Below are positions 1 to 8,432 of a stretch of DNA of 64,000 bases, piece after piece. How positions within the stretch are numbered: position 1 is the stretch's first letter; every line of letters starts with the position of its first letter. The translations under genes were made by a program, and so were the position numbers. A model generated the notes under the pieces. The model was not told where the DNA came from. It saw nothing but the letters and a program-made list of their open reading frames with translations, and did no database searches. The DNA comes from PCRC01 sp040384665 (lineage in GTDB: Bacteria > Pseudomonadota > Gammaproteobacteria > Burkholderiales > Burkholderiaceae_C), in NCBI GenBank assembly GCA_040384665.1, contig JAZKIY010000002.1, forward strand, positions 20,966-84,965, in the 5' to 3' direction.

Positions 1-120
1 GAGTTTTATGGGGTGGTGATGGCTGGCATGGAATTTGCCCTTTACGGTTGGCTCAACGTCGCTGCGCATCCGCCAGAGACGGAGTTACAGGCCATTCTTG
101 GATGGTCCCACAATCACTAA
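1..120 (+). CDS. 3' end of an unidentified gene (partial)
   Basis: An open frame enters from the left edge and runs 39 codons to a TAA at 118-120, ending ...LGWSHNH. It is followed 16 nt later by the PQQ dehydrogenase ATG, with no room for a terminator or clear promoter, so the two are probably co-transcribed. The residues (FALYGWLNVAAHP, then a polar tail) match no family I recognise. The reading frame is open throughout but short, so coding is likely rather than proven. Confidence 0.45.
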   Translation, partial: EFYGVVMAGMEFALYGWLNVAAHPPETELQAILGWSHNH

Positions 121-136
121 AAGGAGATAAAAAACC

Positions 137-1864
137 ATGCGGAAACTACTTCTCTCAGCCTTGGTTCTGGCGGCGGTCAGCAGCCTGAGCGTTCAGGCCG
201 CTGTCACCGACAGCATGATCGAGCAGGAGGCGAAAACGGGCAAAGAAGTTCTTTCTTACGGCCTGGGTACCCGCGGTCAACGGTTTTCGCCGCTGACGCA
301 AATCAACACCAAGTCGATCAAGACGCTGACGCCGGCATGGAGCTTCTCCTTCGGTGGTGAAAAGCAGCGTGGTCAGGAATCCCAGCCGCTGATCAACAAC
401 GGCAAGATGTTCGTGACCGGGTCCTACTCGCGCATTTTTGCGATCGACACCAAGACCGGCAAGAAGCTCTGGAAGTATGAGCACCGCCTGCCCGAAGGCA
501 TCATGCCTTGCTGCGACGTGGTGAACCGCGGTGCTGCGCTGTACGACAACCTCGTCATCTTCGGCACGCTGGACGCACAACTGGTCGCGCTCGACCAGAA
601 CACCGGCAAGGTCGTCTGGAAAGAAAAGATTGACGACTTCGCCGCTGGTTACAGCTACACGGCCGCACCGCTGATTGCCAAGGGCCTGCTCCTGACCGGC
701 GTGTCCGGTGGCGAGTTTGGCGTGGTAGGCCGCATTGAAGCGCGTGATCCCAAGACCGGAAAAATGGTCTGGAGCCGCCCAACCGTTGAAGGCCACATGG
801 GCACGCTCAATGGCAAGGACAACGGCATCACCGGCACCACCAACGCAACCTGGCCTGGTGAACTGTGGAAGACCGGCGGCGCTGCCACCTGGCTGGGCGG
901 TACCTACGATCCCGACACCGGACTGGCGTACTTCGGTACCGGTAACCCCGGCCCCTGGAACAGCCACCTGCGCAAGGGTGACAACCTGTACTCGTGCTCC
1001 ACGGTTGCTGTCGACGTTGCCACCGGCAAGATCGTCTGGCACTACCAGAACACCCCCAACGACGGTTGGGACTTCGACGGCGTGAACGAGTTCGTGACCT
1101 TCGACATGGACGGCAAGCGCGTCGGCGGCAAGGCTGACCGCAATGGCTTCTTCTACGTCAACGATGCGAAGACCGGCAAGCTGATCAACGCCTTCCCGTT
1201 CGTCAAGAAAGTGACCTGGGCCACCGGCATCGACCTGAAGAGCGGCCGTCCGAACTACGTTCCTGAAAACCGTCCTGGTGACCCAACCGCTGGCGCCGAC
1301 GGCAAGAAGGGTTCAACCGTGTTCGCTGCGCCGTCCTTCCTTGGCGGCAAGAACCAGATGCCCATGGCCTACAGCCCGAAGACTGGCATGTTCTACGTTC
1401 CTTCCAACGAATGGGGCATGGACATCTGGAATGAGCCTGTGAGCTACAAGAAGGGCGCCGCCTACCTGGGCGCTGGCTTCACCATCAAGACCATCAACGA
1501 CGACTACATCGGCTCATTGCGCGCCATCGACCCCAAGACCGGCAAGATCGCGTGGGAAGTTAAGAACGGCGCGCCTCTGTGGGGCGGCGTCATGACGACC
1601 GCAGGTGACCTGGTGTTCTGGGGCACGCCAGAGGGCTACCTGAAGGCCGCCGACGCCAAGACCGGCAAGGTCGTGTGGCAGTTCCAGACTGGTTCCGGCA
1701 TTGTGGCGCCACCTGTCACCTGGCAGGAAGGCGATACGCAGTACCTCGCCGTGGTGTCCGGTTGGGGTGGTGCGGTACCGCTGTGGGGCGGCGACGTTGC
1801 AAGCAAGGTGAACTACCTCGAGCAGGGTGGCTCGGTGTGGGTGTTCAAGCTCGCTGGCAAGTAA
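137..1864 (+). CDS. PQQ-dependent alcohol dehydrogenase, XoxF/ExaF-like (predicted lanthanide type)
   Basis: A 575-aa periplasmic quinoprotein of the methanol/ethanol dehydrogenase family, expected to oxidise an alcohol and pass electrons to a c-type cytochrome. A Sec signal (residues 1-21, ending SVQA) precedes a propeller built of repeated W-motif blades such as AIDTKTGKKLWKYE. Adjacent cysteines C125-C126 (PCCDVV) match the disulfide ring that contacts PQQ. The catalytic Asp312 is followed two residues later by Asp314 (WDFDGVNE). In this family that Asp-x-Asp pattern marks lanthanide enzymes (XoxF, ExaF, PedH), while calcium enzymes carry Ala or Ser there. The strong ribosome site AAGGAGAT fixes the ATG. 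At 575 aa it is slightly shorter than typical XoxF. The alcohol substrate cannot be read from sequence. Confidence 0.85.
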   Translation: MRKLLLSALVLAAVSSLSVQAAVTDSMIEQEAKTGKEVLSYGLGTRGQRFSPLTQINTKSIKTLTPAWSFSFGGEKQRGQESQPLINNGKMFVTGSYSRIFAIDTKTGKKLWKYEHRLPEGIMPCCDVVNRGAALYDNLVIFGTLDAQLVALDQNTGKVVWKEKIDDFAAGYSYTAAPLIAKGLLLTGVSGGEFGVVGRIEARDPKTGKMVWSRPTVEGHMGTLNGKDNGITGTTNATWPGELWKTGGAATWLGGTYDPDTGLAYFGTGNPGPWNSHLRKGDNLYSCSTVAVDVATGKIVWHYQNTPNDGWDFDGVNEFVTFDMDGKRVGGKADRNGFFYVNDAKTGKLINAFPFVKKVTWATGIDLKSGRPNYVPENRPGDPTAGADGKKGSTVFAAPSFLGGKNQMPMAYSPKTGMFYVPSNEWGMDIWNEPVSYKKGAAYLGAGFTIKTINDDYIGSLRAIDPKTGKIAWEVKNGAPLWGGVMTTAGDLVFWGTPEGYLKAADAKTGKVVWQFQTGSGIVAPPVTWQEGDTQYLAVVSGWGGAVPLWGGDVASKVNYLEQGGSVWVFKLAGK

Positions 1865-1874
1865 TTTGCTAATT

Positions 1875-1913
1875 AAAGGGGGGATGCCGGCAACGGCATC
1901 CCCCCTTTTTTTT
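1875..1913 (+). terminator. Rho-independent terminator after the PQQ dehydrogenase
   Basis: A stem AAGGGGGGATGCC / GGCATCCCCCCTT with a short GGCAAC-type loop is followed by an uninterrupted T run. It lies 10 nt after the dehydrogenase stop and before the cytochrome gene, so cytochrome expression would need read-through or its own promoter. Confidence 0.9.
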
Positions 1914-1973
1914 GAAAACTGTGGACTGTGAAAATCTTCCAATCCGCGCAAGCGGCCTAACCTGAAAAAAATC

Positions 1974-2312
1974 ATGAGTTGCAAGAAAAGAATGCTGGGC
2001 GCCATGCTGGTGTGCCTGTCCATCACCGCCTGTGCGGGCGAGGCCAAAGTCGCCAAGGACAACCCTGCCGCCAAGGAACTGGCCAACAAAAACGGATGCA
2101 TGTCGTGCCACGACATTGGCTCCAAGATCATCGGCCCTTCGTTTGTGCAGATCGCCGAAAAATACAAGGGCCAGGCCGATGCTTCTGCCGTGTTGGTGAA
2201 GAAGGTCAAGGAAGGTGGAAAAGGCGTGTGGGGCCGTATCCCCATGCCTGCCAACGAAAATGTGCCGGAAAAAGACCTGTCCACGATGGTCGGTTGGATT
2301 CTTGCGCAGTAG
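1974..2312 (+). CDS. Monohaem cytochrome c lipoprotein (likely partner of the PQQ dehydrogenase)
   Basis: A 112-aa class I cytochrome c of the c551/c552 type. A short signal ends in a lipobox (ITAC, Cys20), so membrane anchoring is likely. The haem site is C42-M-S-C45-H46, and Met91 in IPMPAN is the probable sixth ligand. The ending DLSTMVGWILAQ is the usual C-terminal helix. Its place directly behind a PQQ dehydrogenase suggests it accepts that enzyme's electrons, comparable to XoxG by position but smaller and not clearly homologous. The ribosome site is weak, and the upstream terminator separates the two genes. Confidence 0.8.
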   Translation: MSCKKRMLGAMLVCLSITACAGEAKVAKDNPAAKELANKNGCMSCHDIGSKIIGPSFVQIAEKYKGQADASAVLVKKVKEGGKGVWGRIPMPANENVPEKDLSTMVGWILAQ

Positions 2313-2679
2313 TTTTAAGCGCTGAGATCGGCCCCTGCAGGGGGGGCTTCGTCGCGCTGGGCATTCATGTTCCTTGGTGTCATGCAATGTCACACATACA
2401 AAATCTCTGCCAGATTCGGTCTGTAGCTCGCCGTGCTGTTTTGGCGCCAAAGGCTCGGGGCGCGTCAGCACGCAGCTGCACTTACAATCAATTCAAGCAG
2501 GATGGTTGTTCGTAAGTCATTGATTTATAGGCTTTCTTGTTGCGGTCTGGGCTACGAGCCCAGGGGTGTGGGTTCAATCCCTGCCAGCCGCCCCAAATTG
2601 ATAAGGGTTAGCCGTCCATGACCGCTAGCCCTTTTCTCATTTTTCGCACGCAGCAGCGTGTATCGGGAGCCGACACACG
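2313..2679. other. Intergenic stretch without a gene, holding a repeat-like segment and a tRNA fragment
   Basis: No convincing coding sequence lies in these 367 bases. Around 2327-2361 a GC-rich segment (GGCCCCTGCAGGGGGGG, then CTTCGTCGCGCTGGGC) resembles the intergenic palindromic repeats common in Comamonadaceae. A tRNA 3'-half-like sequence sits at 2547-2595. The rest (about 2362-2546) shows no feature I can name, and any greB promoter is presumably close to 2600-2670. Confidence 0.5.
2547..2595 (+). tRNA. tRNA-Arg(ACG)-like 3' fragment (partial; possible attachment-site remnant)
   Basis: The stretch folds as the 3' half of a tRNA: a 5-bp anticodon stem CTGGG/CCCAG with the 7-nt loop CTACGAG (anticodon ACG after T33), a 4-nt variable loop, a T arm GTGGG-TTCAATC-CCTGC with two wobble pairs, then seven acceptor bases CAGCCGC, a discriminator C and encoded CCA. 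No matching D arm or 5' acceptor strand (expected GCGGCTG) exists upstream, so it is not a complete tRNA gene. Such 3' halves, from anticodon loop to CCA, are typical att duplications left by integrative elements. A degenerate pseudogene is the alternative. Confidence 0.45.
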
Positions 2680-3249
2680 ATGAGCAAAGCGTTCACCAAA
2701 GAAGCCGACAGCGACGACGGTGGCGACGGCGACCTTGGGTTGCCCGCCCTGCCTGCCGGTGGCAAGAATTACATCACCCCAGAGGGCTATGCAAACCTGC
2801 GCGCCGAACTTCTCAACCTGATGGACGACGAGAGGCCCAAGGTGGTAGAGGCAGTGCATTGGGCCGCCAAGAATGGGGACCGTTCGGAGAACGGTGACTA
2901 CATTTACGGGAAAAAACGCCTCCGCGAGATCGACCGCCGCATCCGCTTCCTGAGCAAGCGGCTTGAAATTGCCGAAATCACCGACCCGACGCTGCACCAT
3001 GGCCGTGACCAGGTGTTTTTTGGCGCGTCTGTCACGTATGCCGACGAGGCGGGCCTGTCACGCACGGTGCGGATTGTGGGCATTGACGAGGCCGAAAGCA
3101 TGCAGGGCGATGTCAGCTGGGTATCGCCTGTGGCACGCGCGCTGCTGAAGGCCCGTGAGGGCGATGTGGTGAAGCTGGTGACTCCGAGCGGCGCACACGA
3201 GATCGAGGTGCTGCAGGTGAGTTATCCCGCCCCCGTTGCGAACGGGTAA
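2680..3249 (+). CDS. greB: Transcription elongation factor GreB
   Basis: A 189-aa cleavage-stimulating factor that rescues backtracked RNA polymerase by inserting a coiled coil into the secondary channel. It starts MSKAFTKE, the usual GreB N-terminus. Residues about 25-100 form the antiparallel coiled coil (ITPEGYANLRAEL ... RIRFLSKRLE), whose tip carries the acidic pair in GDRSENGDYIYGKK. The C-terminal FKBP-like domain includes VSWVSPVARALL. An acidic, Gly-rich insert (DSDDGGDGD, residues about 10-18) makes it longer than E. coli GreB. It converges on spoT with a 9-nt gap. Confidence 0.95.
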   Translation: MSKAFTKEADSDDGGDGDLGLPALPAGGKNYITPEGYANLRAELLNLMDDERPKVVEAVHWAAKNGDRSENGDYIYGKKRLREIDRRIRFLSKRLEIAEITDPTLHHGRDQVFFGASVTYADEAGLSRTVRIVGIDEAESMQGDVSWVSPVARALLKAREGDVVKLVTPSGAHEIEVLQVSYPAPVANG

Positions 3250-3258
3250 GGCGCGGCT

Positions 3259-5505
3259 TCAGCGGCTGGGCTGTGCCCGCTGCGCCCGCAACACCGAGCC
3301 GGTGCGCTTGAGGCTGCGCAGCACAGCGTCCAGGTGTGCAAGGTCGCGTACCGCCACCACAAAACGCAGATCGGCCGCTTCCTGGCCTTGCTCTTCGCCC
3401 ATGTCCACGTGGGTGATGTCGGCCTCGGCCGATGCCAGTGCGGCGGCCACGCGGGCCAATACGCCCTTGCCATTGGCCACGGTGATCACCAGTCCGGTTT
3501 CAAACAACCGGGTGGGTTCGTCCGACCACTCTACGGTGATGAAACGCTCACTGTCCTTGTACTGCAGCCGTTTGCCGACCGCGCATTCGGCGGTGTGCAC
3601 CACCAGGCCTTCGCCCCGCCCGAGGTAGCCGACGATGGCTTCGCCCGGGATCGGGCGGCAACACTGTGCCAGTTGAATCGAGGCGTTTTCGCTGCCGTCC
3701 AGCACCAGCGCGCCTTGCGACACGGTTTCGTGGGCACTGTAGCGCTCGCGGGTGAGCAGCAAGGCGTCTGGCTTGGCGCCAGCCTCGGTCAAGAGGACCA
3801 CCAACCGTTTGGCGATCATGGTGGCGATGCGTTTGCCCAGGCCAATGTCGGTCAGCAGCTCGGCGCGGGTGCGGTTGCCGCTGAAATGCAGCAACTTGTC
3901 CCACAGTGGCTGGTTGTCTTCATCGTCGTCAGGCAAGCGTTCTATGCCCTCGGACCGGATGGCCTGCATCAGCAGTTTCTCGCCCAGTTGCTGCGACTCA
4001 CTCTGTGCCATGGTTTTCAAATAATGGCGGATCTTGGAGCGTGCACGGCCGGTGCGCACAAAGCCCAGCCAGGCCGGGTTGGGGCTGGCCACCGGGGAGG
4101 TCACCACCTCCACCACGTCCCCGTTTTTGAGTTCGGTGCGCAGCGGCATTTGCTCACCATTGACCTTGGCCGCAATGGCCCGGTCGCCCACATCGCTGTG
4201 GATGGCGTAGGCGAAGTCCACCACCGTTGCGCCACGTGGCATGGCCATGATCTGGCTTTTGGGTGTGAAGACGTAGACCGCGTCGGGGAACAGGTCCACC
4301 TTGACGTGGTCCCAGAACTCGGCTGCGTCGTGGGTTTCGTGCTGGATATCCAGCAGCGACTGCAACCATTTGTTGCCCAGGCGGTCGGCGTGGTCAGACG
4401 CGTCGTCGTTGGCTTTGTAGAGCCAGTGTGCAGCCACGCCGGATTCGGCCACCATGTGCATCGGCTCGGTGCGCATCTGGAACTCGACGTTCACGCCCGA
4501 AGGTCCCACCACCGTGGTGTGCAGCGACTGGTAGCCGTTGACCTTGGCAATGGCAATGTGGTCTTTGAACCGGCCTGGCACGGGCTTGTAGAGCTGGTGC
4601 AGGATGCCGAGCGCGGTGTAGCAGTCGATCACCGTGGGCACGATGATGCGAAAACCATAGATGTCGGTCACCTCGGCAAAGCTCAGGTGTTTCTCGTCCA
4701 TCTTGCGGTAGATGGAGTACAGCGTTTTTTCCCGCCCGTAGATGTGGACGGGAATGCCGTTGTTGAGAAACACATTTTCCAGCTCCGACTGCACTTTTTG
4801 CATCAGGTCGCGGCGTCGGCTGCGGGCTTTTGTCAGCGCCTTGGTCAGGATGGCGTAGCGCCAGGGGCGCAGGTGGCGCAGTGCCAGGTCCTGCAGTTCA
4901 CGGTAGGTCTGGTTCAGGCCCAGCCGGTGGGCAATCGGGGCATAAATGTCCAGCGTTTCAGACGAGATGCGAGCCCATTTCTCTGGCGGCATGTCACCCA
5001 GCGTGCGCATGTTGTGGGTGCGGTCGGCCAGCTTGATCAGGATGACCCGAACGTCTCGCGCCATCGCCAGCAGCATCTTGCGGAACGACTCTGCCTGGCT
5101 TTCCTCGCGGGTGTTGAACTGCAGTTTGTCAAGTTTGGTCAGTCCATCGACCAGCTCAGCCACTGGTGCACCAAACCGCTCGATCACCTCGGCCTTGCTG
5201 ATGCCGCAGTCTTCGATCACGTCGTGCAGCAGCGCTGCCATCAGGGCCTGGGCGTCGAGCTTCCACTCAGCGCACTGCTGCGTGACCGAAATCGGGTGGG
5301 TGATGTAGGGCTCGCCGCTGTTGCGCAGCTGGCCCAGGTGGACTTCGTCGGCGAAACGGTAGGCCTGGCGGACCTGCTCGATGTCGACCGGGTCCAGGTA
5401 GTCAAGCTTGGCGGTGAGCGCGGCAAAACTCGCGGCCGCGGCGTTGGCCGCGGCCGGATGGGGGGGCTGGGGTTTGGCGTGCGCCGTCCTCGTTGACACT
5501 TTCAT
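3259..5505 (-). CDS. spoT: Bifunctional (p)ppGpp synthetase/hydrolase SpoT
   Basis: A 748-aa RelA/SpoT homolog controlling the stringent response alarmone. The HD hydrolase domain is intact (ALLHDVIEDCG near residue 94, then DRTHNMRTL). The synthetase domain has DIYGFRIIV and the RFKD motif typical of bifunctional SpoT/Rel rather than RelA, followed by NGYQSLHTTV. TGS (VYVFTPKSQIMAMPRG) and C-terminal ACT domains follow. I chose the start MKVSTRTAHAKP at 5505 because the longer frame from 5559 would begin inside the rpoZ terminator. It lies downstream of gmk-rpoZ on the same strand, the common betaproteobacterial order. Confidence 0.95.
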   Translation of the reverse strand: MKVSTRTAHAKPQPPHPAAANAAAASFAALTAKLDYLDPVDIEQVRQAYRFADEVHLGQLRNSGEPYITHPISVTQQCAEWKLDAQALMAALLHDVIEDCGISKAEVIERFGAPVAELVDGLTKLDKLQFNTREESQAESFRKMLLAMARDVRVILIKLADRTHNMRTLGDMPPEKWARISSETLDIYAPIAHRLGLNQTYRELQDLALRHLRPWRYAILTKALTKARSRRRDLMQKVQSELENVFLNNGIPVHIYGREKTLYSIYRKMDEKHLSFAEVTDIYGFRIIVPTVIDCYTALGILHQLYKPVPGRFKDHIAIAKVNGYQSLHTTVVGPSGVNVEFQMRTEPMHMVAESGVAAHWLYKANDDASDHADRLGNKWLQSLLDIQHETHDAAEFWDHVKVDLFPDAVYVFTPKSQIMAMPRGATVVDFAYAIHSDVGDRAIAAKVNGEQMPLRTELKNGDVVEVVTSPVASPNPAWLGFVRTGRARSKIRHYLKTMAQSESQQLGEKLLMQAIRSEGIERLPDDDEDNQPLWDKLLHFSGNRTRAELLTDIGLGKRIATMIAKRLVVLLTEAGAKPDALLLTRERYSAHETVSQGALVLDGSENASIQLAQCCRPIPGEAIVGYLGRGEGLVVHTAECAVGKRLQYKDSERFITVEWSDEPTRLFETGLVITVANGKGVLARVAAALASAEADITHVDMGEEQGQEAADLRFVVAVRDLAHLDAVLRSLKRTGSVLRAQRAQPSR

Positions 5506-5549
5506 GGAGCCACTGTAGCGCGTCCGGCCAACGCTGGCCGGCGACCATG

Positions 5550-5577
5550 AAAAAAGCACCGGCTCGCGGTGCTTTTT
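5550..5577 (-). terminator. Hairpin terminator between rpoZ and spoT
   Basis: An 11-bp stem (AAAAAGCACCG paired with CGGTGCTTTTT, 5-nt loop) ends on the minus strand in six T residues, 20 nt after the rpoZ stop. Because the stem is A-rich at one side and T-rich at the other, it could act in both directions. spoT may therefore have its own promoter in 5506-5549 or be expressed by read-through. Confidence 0.8.
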
Positions 5578-5596
5578 GACGGGGTGAACAGCGTGC

Positions 5597-5800
5597 TCAG
5601 CCGGGGACTTTTTTCAGCATTTCGAGGCCGATCTTGCCATCGGCGATTTCGCGCAGGGCGGTCACGCAAGGCTTGTTTTTGCTCTCGACTTTTGGGGCAT
5701 GTCCCTGGCCCAGCATGCGGGCGCGGTAGGTCGCGGCGAGCACCAACTGAAAGCGGTTGGGGATTTTTTCCAGGCAGTCTTCAACGGTAATGCGGGCCAT
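5597..5800 (-). CDS. rpoZ: DNA-directed RNA polymerase subunit omega
   Basis: A 67-aa omega subunit that helps fold and assemble the beta' subunit. It starts MARITVEDCLEKIPNRFQLV, the family's conserved opening; an in-frame upstream extension (MTPLPPSGEL) is not part of normal RpoZ. ATYRARML followed by KPCVTALREIADGKIG is typical. It sits between gmk (26 nt upstream) and spoT, and a terminator follows directly. Confidence 0.95.
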   Translation of the reverse strand: MARITVEDCLEKIPNRFQLVLAATYRARMLGQGHAPKVESKNKPCVTALREIADGKIGLEMLKKVPG

Positions 5801-5826
5801 GAGCTCTCCAGAAGGGGGCAACGGTG

Positions 5827-6456
5827 TCAAACAATATTGAGGGCGGCGAAAGTGGCGGCCCGGGCACGGCGCTGGGCCGTGAATTTGAGCCGCTGCGCAT
5901 GAACGATGGCTTTTAAATCGTTCAACGCAACTTCAAATAACTCGTTGATTATAACGAAGTCGAATTCCTGGGCCTGTGTCATCTCTGTGGCGGCGTTCTT
6001 CAGGCGCAGTTCGATCACTTCGGCGCTGTCTTCGCCACGGCGTTCCAGCCGGGCGCGCAGTTCTTCCCAGCTCGGTGGCAGGATGAACACCAGCACCGCG
6101 TTGGCAAACAGCCGCTTGATCTGCAGCGCGCCCTGGAAGTCGATTTCCAGCACCACGTCGCCGCCGGCCGCAATGCGCGACTCGATGGCTTCACGCGAGG
6201 TCCCGTAGCGGCGCCCGTGCACATGGGCCCATTCCAGAAAGCGGTTGTCCAGCACCATGTCGTCAAATGCGGTGTCAGAGACGAAAAAATACTCCCGGCC
6301 ATGCTGTTCCTGGCCGCGTGGCTGGCGTGTGGTGTGTGAGACAGACGGCAGGATCAGCGCATCCTGCGCCTTCAGCGCCTTGACGAGGCTGGATTTGCCA
6401 GCCCCGCTGGGGGCGGCCACCACAAAGAGGTTTCCGGGATAGTCCATGTCAGCCAC
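5827..6456 (-). CDS. gmk: Guanylate kinase
   Basis: A 209-aa cytosolic enzyme phosphorylating GMP to GDP with ATP. The P-loop is APSGAGKSSL near residue 14, followed by SVSHTTRQPRGQEQHGREYFFV, the GMP-binding region, and the lid segment LERRGEDSAEVIELRL. The frame opens with GTG at 6456, directly abutting the yicC stop (TGA-GTG); an ATG at 6447 (MDYPGNLF) is an equally plausible start. It is transcribed with yicC upstream and rpoZ downstream. Confidence 0.95.
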   Translation of the reverse strand: MADMDYPGNLFVVAAPSGAGKSSLVKALKAQDALILPSVSHTTRQPRGQEQHGREYFFVSDTAFDDMVLDNRFLEWAHVHGRRYGTSREAIESRIAAGGDVVLEIDFQGALQIKRLFANAVLVFILPPSWEELRARLERRGEDSAEVIELRLKNAATEMTQAQEFDFVIINELFEVALNDLKAIVHAQRLKFTAQRRARAATFAALNIV

Positions 6457-7353
6457 TCACTCGATGTTCTGGACTTGTTCGCGCATCTGCTCGATCAGCA
6501 CCTTCATGTCGACCGAGATGCGCGTCAGCTCCAGCGCCGCGGACTTGGAGCCCAGCGTGTTGGCTTCGCGGTGCATTTCCTGAATCAGGAAGTCGAGCCG
6601 CTTGCCGAGTTCACCTCCCTTGTTCAGCAGCCGTTCCACCTCGTCGAGGTGGGCGCTGAGGCGCGTGATTTCTTCGGCCACATCGATGCGGATGGCGAAC
6701 GCCGTGGCCTCGGTCAGCGCGCGGTCTTGCGCGGCTTCTGCGCTGACGCCGCCACCGGCCAGCGCCAGCGTTTCCTGCCAGCGCTCCAGAAAACGCGCGC
6801 GCTGCTGGGCCACCAGCTGCGGCACCAGCGGGCCGGCGCGGGCCGCCAGCTCGCGCAGCGAGGCCAGGCGGTCGCGCAGCATGGTGACCAGCTTGTCGCC
6901 TTCGCGGGCGCGGGCGTCGAGCAGCGCGTCCAGCGCGGTCTGGGCCAGTTGGGCGAGGTGGGTGTCCAGGTCCTGGGGTGGCGGCTGGTCGCTGGCGGCG
7001 AGGCGCAGCACGTCGGCCACGCTCAGGGAGATGGCCTGGGGCAGCCAGGCCTTGACCGTGTCTTCCAGTGCGCTCAGGCGCTGCAGGGCGGCGGGTGGAG
7101 GGTCTTTGAGGTGGCTGCCCTGGGCCGAATCCAGCGAGGCGCGCACCTCCACCTTGCCGCGTTTCAGGCGGCTGGCGAGCTTCTCGCGCAGCGCTGGCTC
7201 GGCGTGGCGCAGCTCTTCGGGCAGGCGGAAAACGAGGTCCAGAAAACGGCTGTTGACCGAGCGGATTTCGAGGCCCAGCCGGGGTGCCGCAGCGCTGCTG
7301 GCGCTGGTGCTTTGCTGGACGCTGGCGTAGCCAGTCATGCTGTAAACTGACAT
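6457..7353 (-). CDS. yicC: YicC family endoribonuclease-like protein
   Basis: A 298-aa member of the YicC family, shown in E. coli to be an endoribonuclease that acts on small RNAs. Conserved pieces are MSVYSMTGYAS at the start, LEIRSVNSRFLDL, RLPEELRHAEP, and the C-terminal EMHREANTLGSKS ... EQMREQVQNIE. The middle contains a long helical segment rich in Ala, Arg and Gln. It is the first gene of the yicC-gmk-rpoZ run and is divergent from the kinase gene 71 nt away, so both promoters must lie in that short gap. Confidence 0.9.
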   Translation of the reverse strand: MSVYSMTGYASVQQSTSASSAAAPRLGLEIRSVNSRFLDLVFRLPEELRHAEPALREKLASRLKRGKVEVRASLDSAQGSHLKDPPPAALQRLSALEDTVKAWLPQAISLSVADVLRLAASDQPPPQDLDTHLAQLAQTALDALLDARAREGDKLVTMLRDRLASLRELAARAGPLVPQLVAQQRARFLERWQETLALAGGGVSAEAAQDRALTEATAFAIRIDVAEEITRLSAHLDEVERLLNKGGELGKRLDFLIQEMHREANTLGSKSAALELTRISVDMKVLIEQMREQVQNIE

Positions 7354-7424
7354 TGCGTTTTGTTCTTTCGGTGTGTTGGTGCGAGCTGGTTGACACGCGC
7401 CAAACCCACCCCCACTGCCAAATT

Positions 7425-8432
7425 ATGTCAAAGGTCAAGCCTGCGTCCCTGGAGCCCGGCACCCGGATGGGCGGCTACAAGGTCGTCCGCAAGCTGTCGG
7501 CGGGTGGTTTTGGGGTGGTTTACCTGGCGTTGGACGCCGAGGGCCAGCAGGTGGCGATCAAGGAATACCTGCCGTCGTCGTTGGCAACCCGCGCACCCGG
7601 TGAATTGTTGCCGCAGGTTGCGCCCGACAAGTTGTCGCTCTACCGGCTGGGCCTGAAAAGTTTCTTTGAAGAAGGCCGTGCGCTGGCGCAGATTTCGCAC
7701 CCTTCGGTGGTGAGTGTGCTCAACTTCTTCCGTGAGAACGAGACCGTCTACATGGTGATGAATTACCTGGAGGGCGCAACGCTTCAGGACTTCGTCATCA
7801 CTGCGCGGGAGCAGAAAAACGCCAAGGTGTTCCGCGAATCCACCATCCGCTCGCTGTTTGACGAGATCCTGCGCGGGCTGCGCATCGTGCACCAGCACAA
7901 GATGCTGCACCTGGACATCAAACCGGCCAACATTTTCATCACCGACGACGACCGCGCGGTGATGATCGACTTTGGCGCCGCGCGCGAGGTGCTGAACAAA
8001 GAAGGCAACTTCATCCGCCCGATGTACACGCCGGGCTTTGCCCCGCCAGAACTGTACCGGCGTGGCACCGCCATGGGCCCGTGGACCGACATCTACTCGA
8101 TTGGTGCCTGCATGTACGCCTGCATGCAGGGCTACCCGCCCAACGACGCACCACAGCGCCAGGAAAAAGACCGGCTGGCCACCGCGTTGGCGCGGCACCG
8201 GGGGGTGTACTCCGACAGCCTGCTGCAGGTGGTGGAGTGGTGCATGGCACTGGACCCGCTGGCGCGACCGCAGTCGGTGTTTGCGCTGCAAAAAGAACTC
8301 GGTCGCGAGACCGAGCGCGTCTACACCAAGCTGTCGATGGCCGAGAAAGTGCGCCTGCAGTTGGACAGCTTTGTCACCGACACCCGCAAGACGGTGATGG
8401 GTGGCACGGTGATCGGGACCCGCAAAAAATGA
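7425..8432 (+). CDS. Serine/threonine protein kinase (Hanks type, cytosolic)
   Basis: A 335-aa eukaryote-like kinase without membrane segments. The glycine loop is SAGGFGVVYLA (25-35), the ATP lysine K46 (VAIKEY), the catalytic loop HLDIKPANI with Asp164 and Asn169, and the metal Asp182 in IDFGAAR. GFAPPELY serves as the APE motif. The catalytic loop reads HLD instead of HRD, so this is a non-RD kinase, often constitutively active. The ATG at 7425 gives the family's usual short N-terminus; frames opening earlier have no kinase similarity. It overlaps the phosphatase gene by 4 nt (ATGA), so the two form a reversible phosphorylation pair. The substrate is unknown. Confidence 0.9.
   Translation: MSKVKPASLEPGTRMGGYKVVRKLSAGGFGVVYLALDAEGQQVAIKEYLPSSLATRAPGELLPQVAPDKLSLYRLGLKSFFEEGRALAQISHPSVVSVLNFFRENETVYMVMNYLEGATLQDFVITAREQKNAKVFRESTIRSLFDEILRGLRIVHQHKMLHLDIKPANIFITDDDRAVMIDFGAAREVLNKEGNFIRPMYTPGFAPPELYRRGTAMGPWTDIYSIGACMYACMQGYPPNDAPQRQEKDRLATALARHRGVYSDSLLQVVEWCMALDPLARPQSVFALQKELGRETERVYTKLSMAEKVRLQLDSFVTDTRKTVMGGTVIGTRKK

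Noticed and set aside
2400..2600. A tmRNA (ssrA) ending at the CCA near 2595
   Set aside because: No tag reading frame or 5' tRNA-like half is present, and an anticodon arm with ACG sits where tmRNA would have none. A partial tRNA fits better.
3334..5496. A plus-strand open frame of about 720 codons opposite spoT
   Set aside because: Low-complexity His/Val/Gly-rich translation typical of antisense to a GC-rich gene; spoT on the minus strand has all expected motifs.
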